From positions 1 to 64,000 of the forward strand of contig JAFUXH010000157.1 of the NCBI GenBank assembly GCA_017470945.1: DNA of 64,000 nt. The letters are read 5' to 3'. The translations under genes were made by a program, and so were the position numbers. The notes below the pieces were generated by a model, which was not told the origin of the DNA, ran no database searches, and worked only from the letters and a program-made list of their open reading frames with translations. Each line of letters opens with the position of its first letter. Position 1 is the first letter of the stretch. The DNA comes from Clostridia bacterium. Lineage in GTDB: Bacteria; Bacillota; Clostridia; Christensenellales; Aristaeellaceae. This document shows, in pieces, positions 40,198 through 49,785 of this stretch.

Positions 40198-41664
40198 ATG
40201 GATTATCGTCCCACGCTGCAGGAAATCAGGCGGATGGCTGATACGGGGGAATACCGGGTGGCGCCGGTCAGCTGCGAGATCCTGTCGGACCTGCTGACCC
40301 CCATTCAGGCGGTGAAGAAGCTGAAGAACGTTTCCACCCATTGCTTCATGCTGGAATCGGCGGAGGAAAAGGAAATATGGGGCCGCTACACCTTCCTGGG
40401 CTTCGACCCCAAGCTGAGCGTCACCTGCGTGGGGGGCCGCATGCGGGTGGGCAACCTGACCTTTGAAACGGACCGGCCCTCCGCTTATCTGCGGCAGATT
40501 TTGCAGGATTACAAAAGCCCCCGCATTCCCGGGCTGCCCCCCTTCACCGGCGGGCTGGTGGGCTATTTTTCCTACGATTACCTGGGATATGCCGAGCCCT
40601 CGGTGCGCTGCCCCGTGCAGGATACCGAGAATTTTCAGGATGTGGACCTGATGCTGTTTGATAAAGTGATCGCCTTTGATCACTTCCGGCAGAAGATCAT
40701 CCTGATCGTCAATATGCCCCTGGACGACGTGGAAACGGGCTACAACAAGGCGGTGCTGGATCTGCAGGCCCTGAAGCGGCTGCTGACCGAAGGGGAGGGG
40801 AAACGGGAGCCGGCCGGCCGGCTGCTGGGGGAGGTGACGCCCCTCTTTGACAAGGATCGTTTCTGCCGGATGGTGGAGCAGGCCAAGCACCACATCCGGG
40901 AGGGGGATATTTTCCAGATCGTGCTGTCCAACCGGCTCAGCGCCCCCTTTGAGGGCAGCCTGCTCAATGTGTATCGCATCCTGCGCACCATCAATCCTTC
41001 CCCCTATATGTTTTATTTTTCCGGCACTGATGTGGAGGTGGCCGGGGCCAGCCCGGAAACGCTGGTGAAGCTGGAAAACGGCGTGCTGCACATCTTCCCC
41101 CTGGCGGGCACCCGCCCCCGGGGCAGGGATGAAAAGGAGGATCGGCAATTGGAGGCGGATCTGCTGGATGATGAAAAGGAGCTGGCGGAGCACAACATGC
41201 TGGTGGATCTGGGCCGGAACGATTTGGGCAAAATATCCCGCTTCGGCACGGTGGAGGTGGAAACCTTCCACGCCGTTCAGCGGTATTCCCACGTGATGCA
41301 CATCGGCTCCACCGTGCGGGGGGAGATCCGGCCGGACTGTGACGCCATCGACGCCATCGAGGCCGTGCTGCCGGCGGGCACCCTGTCCGGCGCGCCGAAG
41401 ATCCGGGCCTGCCAATTGATCGGCGAACTGGAAAACAACAAGCGGGGCATCTACGGCGGGGCTATCGGCTACATCGATTTTGCCGGCAATATGGATACCT
41501 GCATCGCCATCCGCATTGCCTACAAGAAAAACGGCAAGGTGTTCGTCCGGTCCGGCGCGGGGATCGTGAATGATTCCGTGCCCGAAAAGGAATACGAGGA
41601 GTGCATCAACAAAGCGAAGGCCGTGGTGAACGCCCTGCACCTGGCGGAGGAGGCGGACGAATGA
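40198..41664 (+). CDS. trpE: Anthranilate synthase component I
   Basis: The product is 488 residues. It takes chorismate to anthranilate with TrpG. CFMLESAEEKEIWGRYTFLG contains the Ser of the Trp feedback site; AGTRPRGRDEKED, VDLGRNDLGKIS and PAGTLSGAPKIRACQLI are chorismate-binding signatures. It begins after CAAGGAGG and overlaps trpG by ATGA. Confidence 0.97.
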   Translation: MDYRPTLQEIRRMADTGEYRVAPVSCEILSDLLTPIQAVKKLKNVSTHCFMLESAEEKEIWGRYTFLGFDPKLSVTCVGGRMRVGNLTFETDRPSAYLRQILQDYKSPRIPGLPPFTGGLVGYFSYDYLGYAEPSVRCPVQDTENFQDVDLMLFDKVIAFDHFRQKIILIVNMPLDDVETGYNKAVLDLQALKRLLTEGEGKREPAGRLLGEVTPLFDKDRFCRMVEQAKHHIREGDIFQIVLSNRLSAPFEGSLLNVYRILRTINPSPYMFYFSGTDVEVAGASPETLVKLENGVLHIFPLAGTRPRGRDEKEDRQLEADLLDDEKELAEHNMLVDLGRNDLGKISRFGTVEVETFHAVQRYSHVMHIGSTVRGEIRPDCDAIDAIEAVLPAGTLSGAPKIRACQLIGELENNKRGIYGGAIGYIDFAGNMDTCIAIRIAYKKNGKVFVRSGAGIVNDSVPEKEYEECINKAKAVVNALHLAEEADE

Positions 41665-42227
41665 TCCTGTTGATCGATAATTACGACAGCTTTTCCTACA
41701 ACCTGTATCAGCTGGTTGGGGCGCTGTCGCCGGATATCCGGGTGATCCGCAACGACGAAATGACGGTGGAGGAAATCAGGGCCTTGGCCCCGGAGCGGAT
41801 CATTCTATCGCCCGGGCCCGGCCGGCCGGAGGATGCCGGGGTGATCATCGACGCCGCCCGGGAATTGGGCCCGGATATCCCTCTGCTGGGGGTGTGCCTG
41901 GGGCACCAGGCCATCTGCGCCGCCTTTGGCGCTACGGTGACCTACGCCAAGCAGCTGATGCACGGCAAGCAATCGATTGCCGCGGTCGATCCCGCCTGCC
42001 CCCTGTTTGCCGGCTGCCCTGTGGAAATGCCGGTGGCCCGGTATCATTCCCTTGCGGCGGACGCAGCCACCATCCCAGACTGCCTGACGGTGACCGCCCG
42101 CACGCTGGATGGGGAGGTGATGGCGGTGCAGCACCGGGAATACCCCATTTTCGGGGTGCAGTTCCACCCGGAAAGCATCATGACGCCCCACGGAAAAACC
42201 ATGCTGAAAAATTTTCTGGCCCTGTAA
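41661..42227 (+). CDS. trpG: Anthranilate synthase component II (glutamine amidotransferase)
   Basis: This 188-residue class I amidotransferase supplies ammonia to TrpE. LLIDNYDSFSYNL starts it, GVCLGHQAI holds the nucleophile Cys, and QFHPESIMTPHG the His-Glu pair. There is no fusion to TrpD. Its start overlaps the trpE stop; trpD begins 33 bases downstream. Confidence 0.97.
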   Translation: MILLIDNYDSFSYNLYQLVGALSPDIRVIRNDEMTVEEIRALAPERIILSPGPGRPEDAGVIIDAARELGPDIPLLGVCLGHQAICAAFGATVTYAKQLMHGKQSIAAVDPACPLFAGCPVEMPVARYHSLAADAATIPDCLTVTARTLDGEVMAVQHREYPIFGVQFHPESIMTPHGKTMLKNFLAL

Positions 42228-42260
42228 TTAGTGGAAACGATTCTGAAAGGAGAAATCGCT

Positions 42261-43292
42261 ATGATCAAGGAAGCCATCGTAAAAATCGTTAATAAGGAAG
42301 ACCTGACGTATGAGGAAGCCTATACCGTGATGAATGAGATCATGAGCGGGGAAACCACCGCCACGCAAAACGCCGCCTTCCTGGCCGCCCTGAGCACCAA
42401 GAGCGCCAAGGCGGAAACCATTGACGAGATCGCCGGCTGCGCCGCCGCCATGCGGGCCAAGGCGACGCCGGTGGACGCGGGGCCCGATTTGTTTGAAATC
42501 GTGGGCACCGGCGGCGATAACGCCCACAGCTTCAACATTTCTACCACCTCCGCCCTGGTGGCGGCGGCGGGGGGCATGCGGGTGGCGAAGCACGGTAACC
42601 GGGCGGCCTCTTCCAAGTGCGGCACGGCGGATTGCCTGGAGGCGCTGGGGGTCAATATTCAGCAGAGCCCGGCAAAGTGCCGGGAATTGCTGGATCAGGT
42701 GGGCATGTGCTTCTTCTTCGCTCAAAAGTACCACGCGTCCATGAAATACGTGGGGGCCATCCGCCGGGAATTGGGGTTCCGCACGGTGTTCAACATTTTG
42801 GGCCCGCTGACCAACCCTGGCAAGCCCGGCATGCAATTGCTGGGGGTGTACGATGAATACCTGGTGCAGCCCCTGGCCCAGGTGCTGATGAGCCTGGGGG
42901 TGCGCAAGGGGCTGGTGGTGTACGGCCAGGACAAGCTGGATGAAATTTCCCTCAGCGCCCCCACCACGGTGTGCGAATTCCAGGATGGGTGGCTGAAAAA
43001 CTATGTGATCACGCCGGAGCAGTTCGGCCTGCGGCGGTGCAGCAAAAGCGACCTGGTCGGCGGCGCGCCGGAGGAAAACGCCGCCATCACCCGGGCTATC
43101 CTGAATGGCGACAAAGGCCCCAAGCGGGACGCGGTGCTGATGAACGCCGGCGCGGCGCTGTATATTGGCGGCAAGGCCCCCACTTTGGCCGATGGCATCG
43201 CCCTGGCGGGCACCATCATCGATTCCGGCGCGGCGGCGAATACGCTGAACAAGCTGATCGCGGTGAGCAACCAGCCGGAGGCGGAAGCATGA
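42261..43292 (+). CDS. trpD: Anthranilate phosphoribosyltransferase
   Basis: The product is 343 residues. The PRPP loop reads [38 protein letters not shown] and [11 protein letters not shown] follow as in the family. The ATG at 42261 with GAAAGGAG is preferred over an in-frame ATG at 42231. Its stop overlaps trpC (ATGA). Confidence 0.97.
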   Translation: MIKEAIVKIVNKEDLTYEEAYTVMNEIMSGETTATQNAAFLAALSTKSAKAETIDEIAGCAAAMRAKATPVDAGPDLFEIVGTGGDNAHSFNISTTSALVAAAGGMRVAKHGNRAASSKCGTADCLEALGVNIQQSPAKCRELLDQVGMCFFFAQKYHASMKYVGAIRRELGFRTVFNILGPLTNPGKPGMQLLGVYDEYLVQPLAQVLMSLGVRKGLVVYGQDKLDEISLSAPTTVCEFQDGWLKNYVITPEQFGLRRCSKSDLVGGAPEENAAITRAILNGDKGPKRDAVLMNAGAALYIGGKAPTLADGIALAGTIIDSGAAANTLNKLIAVSNQPEAEA

Positions 43293-44074
43293 CCATCCTG
43301 GATCAATTGGCCGATCACGCCCGGCAGCGGGTGGCGGCGGACAGCGCCCACATCCCGCCGGAGGAGATGCGCTCGCTGGCGGAGCAGATGGGCCGGGGCG
43401 ATGGAGAAGGATTCTATGCCGCGCTGAAAAAAAACGGCCTGTCGCTGATCTGCGAGGTCAAGCGGGCGTCCCCCTCCAAGGGGCTGATCGCGCCGGATTT
43501 TCCCTATCTTTCCATCGCGCAGGCGTATGAAGCGGCGGGGGCCGACGCCATTTCCTGCCTGACGGAGCCCAAATGGTTCCTGGGGTCGGATGCGATTTTC
43601 CGGGACATCCGGGCCGCCGTCAAAACTCCCATGCTGCGGAAGGATTTCACCGTCAGCCTGTATCAGATCGACCAGGCCCGGGTGCTGGGGGCCAATGCGG
43701 TGCTGCTGATCTGCGCGCTGATGGATACCGCCGCCCTGGCCGCCGCCCTGGCGCGGTGCGACGAGCGGGGTCTGGCCGCCCTGGTGGAGGCCCACGATGA
43801 AAAGGAAATCGCCTCCGCCGTGGCGGCCGGGGCCCGGATCATCGGGGTGAATAACCGGAATTTGCGGGATTTTTCCGTGGATTTTTCCAATGCCGCCCGG
43901 CTGCGGGATCAGATCCCCGCCGATTGCGTGTATGTGGCGGAAAGCGGCGTGAAGGGCCCGGAGGACGTGGAAGCGCTGATCCGCATCGGCGCCGACGCCG
44001 CCCTGATCGGGGAGGCGCTGATGCGGGCGGAGGATAAGGCCGCCATGATGAAGCGGCTGCGGGGGAGCGTATGA
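43289..44074 (+). CDS. trpC: Indole-3-glycerol phosphate synthase
   Basis: The product is a 261-residue TIM barrel. [19 protein letters not shown] has the catalytic Glu/Lys and phosphate contacts, [12 protein letters not shown] the second Lys, and [13 protein letters not shown] and [12 protein letters not shown] complete the site. It overlaps trpF by 4 bases. Confidence 0.97.
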   Translation: MTILDQLADHARQRVAADSAHIPPEEMRSLAEQMGRGDGEGFYAALKKNGLSLICEVKRASPSKGLIAPDFPYLSIAQAYEAAGADAISCLTEPKWFLGSDAIFRDIRAAVKTPMLRKDFTVSLYQIDQARVLGANAVLLICALMDTAALAAALARCDERGLAALVEAHDEKEIASAVAAGARIIGVNNRNLRDFSVDFSNAARLRDQIPADCVYVAESGVKGPEDVEALIRIGADAALIGEALMRAEDKAAMMKRLRGSV

Positions 44075-44679
44075 CGAAAATCAAATTGTGCGGCCTGCGG
44101 CGGCAGGTGGATATCCTGGCCGCCAATCAGCTGGCGCCCGATTACGTGGGCTTTGTGTTCGCGAAAAAAAGCCGCCGTTTTGTAACGCCGGAGGAAGCGG
44201 CCCCTTTGAAAGCGTTGCTGGACCCGGCCATCCGGGCGGTGGGGGTGTTTGTGGATGAGGATGTGGAGCGCGTGGCGGCGCTGCTGCGGTCGGGCGTGAT
44301 CGACTGCGCCCAGCTGCACGGCCACGAGGACGCATCGTATGTCGCCCGCCTACGGGCAATCACCGGTCAGCCCGTGATCCAGGCGTTCCGCGTCGCCGGC
44401 GCGGGGGATATCGCCCGGGCGGAAAACAGCCCGGCGGATCTGATCCTGTTGGATGCCGGCGCGGGGGAGGGGAAGCCCTTTGACTGGTCGCTGCTGCGGG
44501 GCGTTCGCCGGCCCTACTTCCTGGCGGGGGGCCTGACGTGCGGCAACGTGGGCCCGGCGGTAGAAGCGCTGAAGCCCTTCGGGGTGGACGTATCATCCGG
44601 CATCGAAACGGATGGGATCAAGGACGTTGAAAAAATGCGCGCCTTCGTGGCCGCGGTAAGAGAGAAGGGAGCACCATGA
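44071..44679 (+). CDS. trpF: Phosphoribosylanthranilate isomerase
   Basis: The product is a 202-residue TIM barrel. [18 protein letters not shown] holds the catalytic Cys, [12 protein letters not shown] is characteristic, and [18 protein letters not shown] is the C-terminal signature with an Asp/Ser phosphate grip. It overlaps trpB by 4 bases. Confidence 0.95.
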   Translation: MTKIKLCGLRRQVDILAANQLAPDYVGFVFAKKSRRFVTPEEAAPLKALLDPAIRAVGVFVDEDVERVAALLRSGVIDCAQLHGHEDASYVARLRAITGQPVIQAFRVAGAGDIARAENSPADLILLDAGAGEGKPFDWSLLRGVRRPYFLAGGLTCGNVGPAVEALKPFGVDVSSGIETDGIKDVEKMRAFVAAVREKGAP

Positions 44680-45866
44680 CCAACCCCAAGGGACGATTTG
44701 GTGTCCACGGCGGGCAGTATATCCCCGAAACGCTGATGAACGCCGTGATCGAACTGGAACAGGCCTATGACCATTACAAAAACGACCCCGATTTTCAATC
44801 GGAATTGACCGCGTTGTTCAACGAATACGCGGGCCGGCCCTCCCGGCTGTACTACGCCGAAAAAATGACCCGGGATCTGGGCGGGGCAAAGATATATTTG
44901 AAAAGAGAGGATCTGAACCATACCGGGGCCCACAAGATCAATAACGTATTGGGCCAGGCGCTGCTGGCCCAGAAAATGGGCAAGACCCGCCTGATCGCCG
45001 AAACCGGGGCGGGCCAGCACGGGGTGGCCACCGCCACCGCCGCCGCCCTGATGGGCATGGCGTGCGTGGTGTTCATGGGGGAGGAGGATACCCGCCGCCA
45101 GGCCCTGAACGTATACCGCATGCGGCTGCTGGGGGCCGAGGTGATCCCCGTGAAAACCGGCACCGCCACGCTGAAGGACGCGGTCAGCGAGGCCATGCGG
45201 GAATGGACCAGCCGCATCGACGATACCCACTACTGCCTGGGTTCGGTGATGGGGCCCCACCCCTTTCCCACCATCGTGCGGGATTTTCAGGCGGTGATTT
45301 CCCGGGAAATCAAAAGCCAGATCCTGGAAAAGGAGGGCCGGCTGCCCGACGCGGTGATCGCCTGCGTGGGCGGCGGCTCCAACGCCATCGGCAGCTTCTA
45401 TCATTTCATCGACGATCCCTACGTGGCCCTCATTGGCTGCGAGGCGGCGGGCCGGGGCGTCGATACCTTCGAAACCGCCGCCACGATCAATACCGGCCGG
45501 TTGGGCATCTTTCACGGCATGAAAAGCTATTTCTGCCAGGATCAGTACGGGCAGATCGCCCCGGTGTATTCCATTTCCGCCGGGCTGGATTACCCCGGCG
45601 TGGGGCCGGAGCACGCCTGGCTGCACGATATCGGCCGGGCCGATTACGTGCCGGTGACGGACGAGGAGGCGGTGTGCGCCTTTGAGTACCTGGCCAGGAC
45701 CGAGGGCATCATTCCCGCCATCGAATCGGCCCACGCCGTGGCCTACGCCCAAAAAATCGCCCCCACTATGGGCAGGGATCAGATCATCGTGATCACCATT
45801 TCGGGCCGGGGGGACAAGGATTGCGCCGCCATCGCCCGATACAGAGGGGAGGATCTGCATGAGTAA
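44676..45866 (+). CDS. trpB: Tryptophan synthase beta chain
   Basis: This 396-residue PLP enzyme makes Trp from indole and Ser. [14 protein letters not shown] opens it, [19 protein letters not shown] has the PLP Lys, [16 protein letters not shown] the catalytic Glu, and [14 protein letters not shown] grips the PLP phosphate. It is a classical TrpB1 in sequence and position, and overlaps trpA by 8 bases. Confidence 0.98.
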   Translation: MTNPKGRFGVHGGQYIPETLMNAVIELEQAYDHYKNDPDFQSELTALFNEYAGRPSRLYYAEKMTRDLGGAKIYLKREDLNHTGAHKINNVLGQALLAQKMGKTRLIAETGAGQHGVATATAAALMGMACVVFMGEEDTRRQALNVYRMRLLGAEVIPVKTGTATLKDAVSEAMREWTSRIDDTHYCLGSVMGPHPFPTIVRDFQAVISREIKSQILEKEGRLPDAVIACVGGGSNAIGSFYHFIDDPYVALIGCEAAGRGVDTFETAATINTGRLGIFHGMKSYFCQDQYGQIAPVYSISAGLDYPGVGPEHAWLHDIGRADYVPVTDEEAVCAFEYLARTEGIIPAIESAHAVAYAQKIAPTMGRDQIIVITISGRGDKDCAAIARYRGEDLHE

Positions 45867-46629
45867 CATCGCGTCCGCGTTCGACCATGGCAAGGCGTTC
45901 ATCGCCTTCTTTACCTGCGGCGATCCCGATCTGGCCACCACCGCCGCGGCCATTCGGGCCGCCGTGAGCGCCGGGGCCGACCTGATCGAATTGGGCATTC
46001 CCTTTTCCGACCCCACCGCCGAAGGCCCCGTGATCCAGGAGGCTAATCTGCGGGCCCTCACCGGCGGGGTGACCACCGATTTGATTTTCGATCTGGTAAG
46101 GGATCTGCGAAGGGACGTGCGGGTGCCCATGGTGTTCATGACCTACGCCAACGTGGTGTTTTCCTACGGGGCGGAGGCCTTTATAGCAGCCTGCCGGCAG
46201 ATCGGCATTGACGGCCTGATCCTGCCCGACCTGCCCTTTGAGGAAAAGCAGGAATTCCAGCCCCTGTGCAGCGCGTATGGCGTCGACCTTATTTCCCTGA
46301 TCGCGCCTACATCCGCCCAGCGTATTTCGATGATCGCCCGGGAGGCGGAGGGGTTCATTTACCTGGTTTCCAGCCTGGGGGTGACCGGCGCCCGCGCCGA
46401 GATCACCACTGATCTGGGGGCCATCGTGCGGGCCGTTCGGGAGAATACGAAGGTGCCCTGCGCCATCGGCTTTGGCATATCCACCCCGGCGCGGGCGGCC
46501 CGTATGGCGGCGCTGGCCGATGGGGCCATCGTGGGCTCCGCCATCGTGAAGCTGATGGCCCAATATGGGAAAGACGCCCCGGCGCACGTGGGGGCGTATG
46601 TGAAATCTATGAAGGATGCGCTGCGATAA
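45859..46629 (+). CDS. trpA: Tryptophan synthase alpha chain
   Basis: The product is a 256-residue TIM barrel. [21 protein letters not shown] has the catalytic Glu and Asp; [12 protein letters not shown] and [12 protein letters not shown] are family signatures. It ends the pathway block; the next gene starts 21 bases downstream. Confidence 0.97.
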   Translation: MSNIASAFDHGKAFIAFFTCGDPDLATTAAAIRAAVSAGADLIELGIPFSDPTAEGPVIQEANLRALTGGVTTDLIFDLVRDLRRDVRVPMVFMTYANVVFSYGAEAFIAACRQIGIDGLILPDLPFEEKQEFQPLCSAYGVDLISLIAPTSAQRISMIAREAEGFIYLVSSLGVTGARAEITTDLGAIVRAVRENTKVPCAIGFGISTPARAARMAALADGAIVGSAIVKLMAQYGKDAPAHVGAYVKSMKDALR

Positions 46630-46650
46630 GCGGCGCGGAGAGGAAAAAAG

Positions 46651-47067
46651 ATGATCCGTCAACTGTCCATTTTCGCGGAAAACAAAAAAGGCGCCATGCA
46701 TGCCGTCACCCAGGTCCTGTACGGCGCCGGCGTCAACATGAACACCCTGATCACCAACGACAGCGCGGAATTCGGCATCATTCGCATACTGGTGTCCGAT
46801 ACCGATCTGGCGGCCCGGGAATTGATGAAAGCGGGGTACTTGTGCCACTCTGATTACGTGGCCGCCGCTGAAATCGGCGACGAGTGCGGCAGCCTGAACC
46901 AATTGCTGGCCACCGTCAATAAGGGCAATATCAACCTGGATTACCTGTATGTCACCTACAGCACCCTGAGCAAGCACCCCGTGGCCATCCTGCGCGCCAC
47001 CGACCTGATGGAGGTGGAGGAATTCCTGCAGGCCAGGGGATACCACATGCTGGAAAAGCTGGACTGA
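46651..47067 (+). CDS. Tandem ACT-domain protein
   Basis: The product is 138 residues, essentially two ACT domains (residues 1-70 and 72-138): IRQLSIFAENKKGAMHAVTQVLYGAGVNM is the first strand-helix. Stand-alone tandem ACT proteins at the end of amino-acid operons probably sense an amino acid. Position after trpA suggests an aromatic residue, but no target is known. Confidence 0.88.
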   Translation: MIRQLSIFAENKKGAMHAVTQVLYGAGVNMNTLITNDSAEFGIIRILVSDTDLAARELMKAGYLCHSDYVAAAEIGDECGSLNQLLATVNKGNINLDYLYVTYSTLSKHPVAILRATDLMEVEEFLQARGYHMLEKLD

Positions 47068-47081
47068 TAGAATCGTTCATT

Positions 47082-47125
47082 ACACAAATGCCCATGCTTC
47101 TCAAACGCGGCATGGGCATTTGTGT
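47082..47125. terminator. Bidirectional hairpin between the trp operon and the DAHP synthase gene
   Basis: A perfect 16 bp stem (ACACAAATGCCCATGC / GCATGGGCATTTGTGT) with a 12 nt loop lies between two convergent genes. T-runs are weak on both sides. Confidence 0.75.
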
Positions 47126-47139
47126 GCCTTGGGATCGGT

Positions 47140-48174
47140 TTATGTCATATCCGCCAGACGCAGGATCAATTGCTCCGTTTTTTCCCAGCCCAGGCAGGGA
47201 TCGGTGATGGATTTGCCATACACCCCCTCGCCGATCTTCTGGCAGCCGTCCTCCAGGTAGCTTTCCACCATCAGGCCCTTGACCAGCCCCTTGAGATCGG
47301 GGGACAGGCTGCGGCTGTGCATCACGTCCATGCAGATGCGGATCTGCTCCAGGTATCGCTTGCCGGAATTGTTGTGGTTGGTATCCACCACCACCGCGGG
47401 ATTTTGCAGGCCGCTGGTTTCGTAAAGCTCCCGCAGCTGCCACAGGTTTTCATAGTGATAATTGGGGTGGGACCGGCCAAAGCTGTCCACAAAGCCCCGC
47501 AGGATGGCGTGGGCCAGGGGATTGCCGCTGGTGCGCACCTCCCAATTGCGGTAAATGAATTCCTGCTGGCTTTGGGCGGCGGCGATGGAATTCATCATCA
47601 CCGTCACATCCCCGGCGGTGGGGTTTTTCATGCCCACGGCGATGCCCAGGCCGCTGGCCACCAGCCGGTGCTCCTGATCCTCCACCGATCGGGCGCCCAC
47701 CGCCACGTAGCTGAGCAGATCGGATAAATAGCTGAAATTAGAGGGATACAGCATTTCCTCGGCGCAGGTGAAGCCCGTTTCCCGGATCACCCGCATGTGC
47801 ATCTGCCGGATGGCGATGATGCCGGCCAGCATATCCTCGCCCTTTTCGGGGTCGGGCTGGTGCAGCATGCCCTTATAGCCCACGCCCTTGGTGCGGGGCT
47901 TATTGGTGTATACCCGGGGCACGATGAGCAGCTTGTCCTTCACCTGCTCGTTGATCCGGGCCAGGCGGTGCATATAATCCACCACCGCGTCCTCCCGATC
48001 GGCCGAGCAGGGGCCGATGATCAGCAGCAGCCGCTGATCCTGCCCGGTCAGCACGTCGGTGATCTGCTGATCCCGCTGCCGCTTGATCTGCCGCAGGGCG
48101 GCGTCCGCTGGGTAATCCCGCTTCAATTCCTGGGGCTGGGGCATTTTCCGCACAAATTCCATGGGGGAATCCAT
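47140..48174 (-). CDS. aroG: DAHP synthase, type I-alpha (AroG/AroH type)
   Basis: The product is 344 residues. LLIIGPCSADREDAV, RVYTNKPRTKGVGYKGML, MKNPTAGDV, and VVVDTNHNNSGKRYLEQIRI are signatures of the alpha subclass. This differs from the beta-type enzyme at 22049-23056. Two DAHP synthases from different subclasses may have different feedback inhibitors; a location next to the trp operon suggests Trp, but that is inference. The ATG at 48174 follows AAAGGA. Confidence 0.95.
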   Translation of the reverse strand: MDSPMEFVRKMPQPQELKRDYPADAALRQIKRQRDQQITDVLTGQDQRLLLIIGPCSADREDAVVDYMHRLARINEQVKDKLLIVPRVYTNKPRTKGVGYKGMLHQPDPEKGEDMLAGIIAIRQMHMRVIRETGFTCAEEMLYPSNFSYLSDLLSYVAVGARSVEDQEHRLVASGLGIAVGMKNPTAGDVTVMMNSIAAAQSQQEFIYRNWEVRTSGNPLAHAILRGFVDSFGRSHPNYHYENLWQLRELYETSGLQNPAVVVDTNHNNSGKRYLEQIRICMDVMHSRSLSPDLKGLVKGLMVESYLEDGCQKIGEGVYGKSITDPCLGWEKTEQLILRLADMT

Positions 48175-48226
48175 TGTTTCACGTTCCTTTGTTCGTACGA
48201 TTTGCAGAAATTTCCTGCGCGGATGT

Positions 48227-48255
48227 AGTTTACCACAGCCGGTGGGGAAATGCAA
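48227..48255 (-). promoter_or_regulatory. Promoter of the second DAHP synthase gene
   Basis: On the minus strand, TTGCAT (48255-48250) and TAAACT (48232-48227), 17 bp apart. The ~45 base leader has no T-box or leader peptide. Confidence 0.6.
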
Positions 48256-48310
48256 CGCTTGAAAGCCCTTGTTTTTTCGCGTGATGAAGCCGGATGGCGG
48301 GGGAATTGCC

Positions 48311-48339
48311 TTGCTATTTTTTTGGAAAAGTGATAGGAT
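48311..48339 (+). promoter_or_regulatory. Probable promoter of the aminopeptidase pair
   Basis: TTGCTA (48311-48316) and TAGGAT (48334-48339) with a 17 bp spacer, ~40 bases before the M18 gene. Confidence 0.55.
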
Positions 48340-48378
48340 AGGCGCGGAATCCGTAGTATAGATGGGGAGGAATCAATT

Positions 48379-49770
48379 GTGGAAAGAAATAACGCATGGA
48401 AAGCCTATGACGAAGCCGCCCTGCAGGCGGTGGAAAACGCTGCCCGGGGTTACCGCGCTTTTTTGGATCAGGGGAAAACCGAGCGGGAATGCGCCGACGC
48501 GGCGGTGAAGGCCGCCCAGGCCGCCGGCTATATCCATTTGGAGGAAGCCATCGCCGCCGGCCGCGCCATTCAGCCCGGGGATAAATTGTATCAGGCCCAG
48601 ATGGGCAAGGCCGTCATGCTGTTTCACGTGGGCCGGCAGCCCCTGGAAAAGGGCATGAACATCGTGGGGGCCCACATCGATTCCCCCCGCATCGATATCA
48701 AGCAGAATCCCTTCTATGAGGACACCGATATCGCCTATGCCGACACCCATTATTACGGCGGCATCAAGAAATATCAGTGGGTGGCCCGGGCCCTGGCGCT
48801 GCACGGCGTGGTGGCGAAGAAGGACGGCACGCTGGTGCGCATCGTGATCGGCGAGGATGAAAGCGACCCCGTGGTGGGCATTTCCGATCTGCTGATCCAC
48901 CTGAGCCAGGAGCAGATGGTGAAAAAGGCCAGCGACGTGATCACCGGCGAAGGGCTGGATATCATGCTGGCGGGCCGTCCCCTGGCGGGGGAGGAGAAGG
49001 AGCCGGTGAAGGCCATGCTGCTGCAAATCCTGAAGGAGAAATACGGCCTGGAGGAGGAGGACATGCTGTCCGCCGAAATCGAGGCTGTGCCCGCCGGCAC
49101 CAGCCGGGATTACGGCCTGGACCGCAGCATGATCCTGGGCTACGGCCACGACGACCGGGTGTGCGCCTACGCGGAGATCCAGGCCATGCTGCAATTGCCC
49201 GCCGTGCCGGAATACACCTGCTGCTGCCTGCTGGCCGATAAAGAAGAAATCGGCTCGGTGGGCGCCACCGGCATGCAGGCCCGGTATTTTGAAAACGCCG
49301 TGGCGGAATTGCTGGCCCTGACCACCGGAAAGGAAAGCGACCTGGCCCTGCGCCGGGCGCTGGCCAACAGCCGCATGCTGTCCTGCGACGTCAGCGCCGG
49401 CTACGACCCCCTGTTCGCCTCCGCCTTTGAAAAGAAAAACGCCGCGTACCTGGGCCGGGGCGTGTGTTACAACAAATTCACCGGCTCCCGGGGCAAATCC
49501 GGCTCCAACGACGCCAACGCCGAATTCATCGGCCGGCTGCGCAAGGTGATGGATGATCACGGGATCGCCTGGCAGACGGCGGAACTGGGCCGGGTGGATC
49601 TGGGCGGCGGCGGCACCATCGCCTATATCTGCGCCTTGTATGGCATGGAGGTGATCGACAGCGGCGTGCCGGTGCTGTCCATGCACGCGCCCCAGGAGAT
49701 CATCAGCAAGGCCGATCTGTACGAGGCCATCCGGGCGTACACCGCGTTCATGACCGACATGACCAAATAA
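48379..49770 (+). CDS. M18-family aminopeptidase
   Basis: The product is 463 residues, cytoplasmic. GAHIDSPRIDIKQNPFYED contains the first metal His/Asp, LADKEEIGSVGATGMQ the catalytic Glu pair, and SMHAPQEIISKADLYE the last metal His, as in aspartyl-type M18 enzymes. The GTG start has GGGGAGG 8 bases upstream; no ATG is suitable. The next peptidase gene begins 15 bases downstream, so both probably work in peptide turnover. Confidence 0.94.
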   Translation: MERNNAWKAYDEAALQAVENAARGYRAFLDQGKTERECADAAVKAAQAAGYIHLEEAIAAGRAIQPGDKLYQAQMGKAVMLFHVGRQPLEKGMNIVGAHIDSPRIDIKQNPFYEDTDIAYADTHYYGGIKKYQWVARALALHGVVAKKDGTLVRIVIGEDESDPVVGISDLLIHLSQEQMVKKASDVITGEGLDIMLAGRPLAGEEKEPVKAMLLQILKEKYGLEEEDMLSAEIEAVPAGTSRDYGLDRSMILGYGHDDRVCAYAEIQAMLQLPAVPEYTCCCLLADKEEIGSVGATGMQARYFENAVAELLALTTGKESDLALRRALANSRMLSCDVSAGYDPLFASAFEKKNAAYLGRGVCYNKFTGSRGKSGSNDANAEFIGRLRKVMDDHGIAWQTAELGRVDLGGGGTIAYICALYGMEVIDSGVPVLSMHAPQEIISKADLYEAIRAYTAFMTDMTK

Positions 49771-49785
49771 GGGAGGGCAAGCAAG

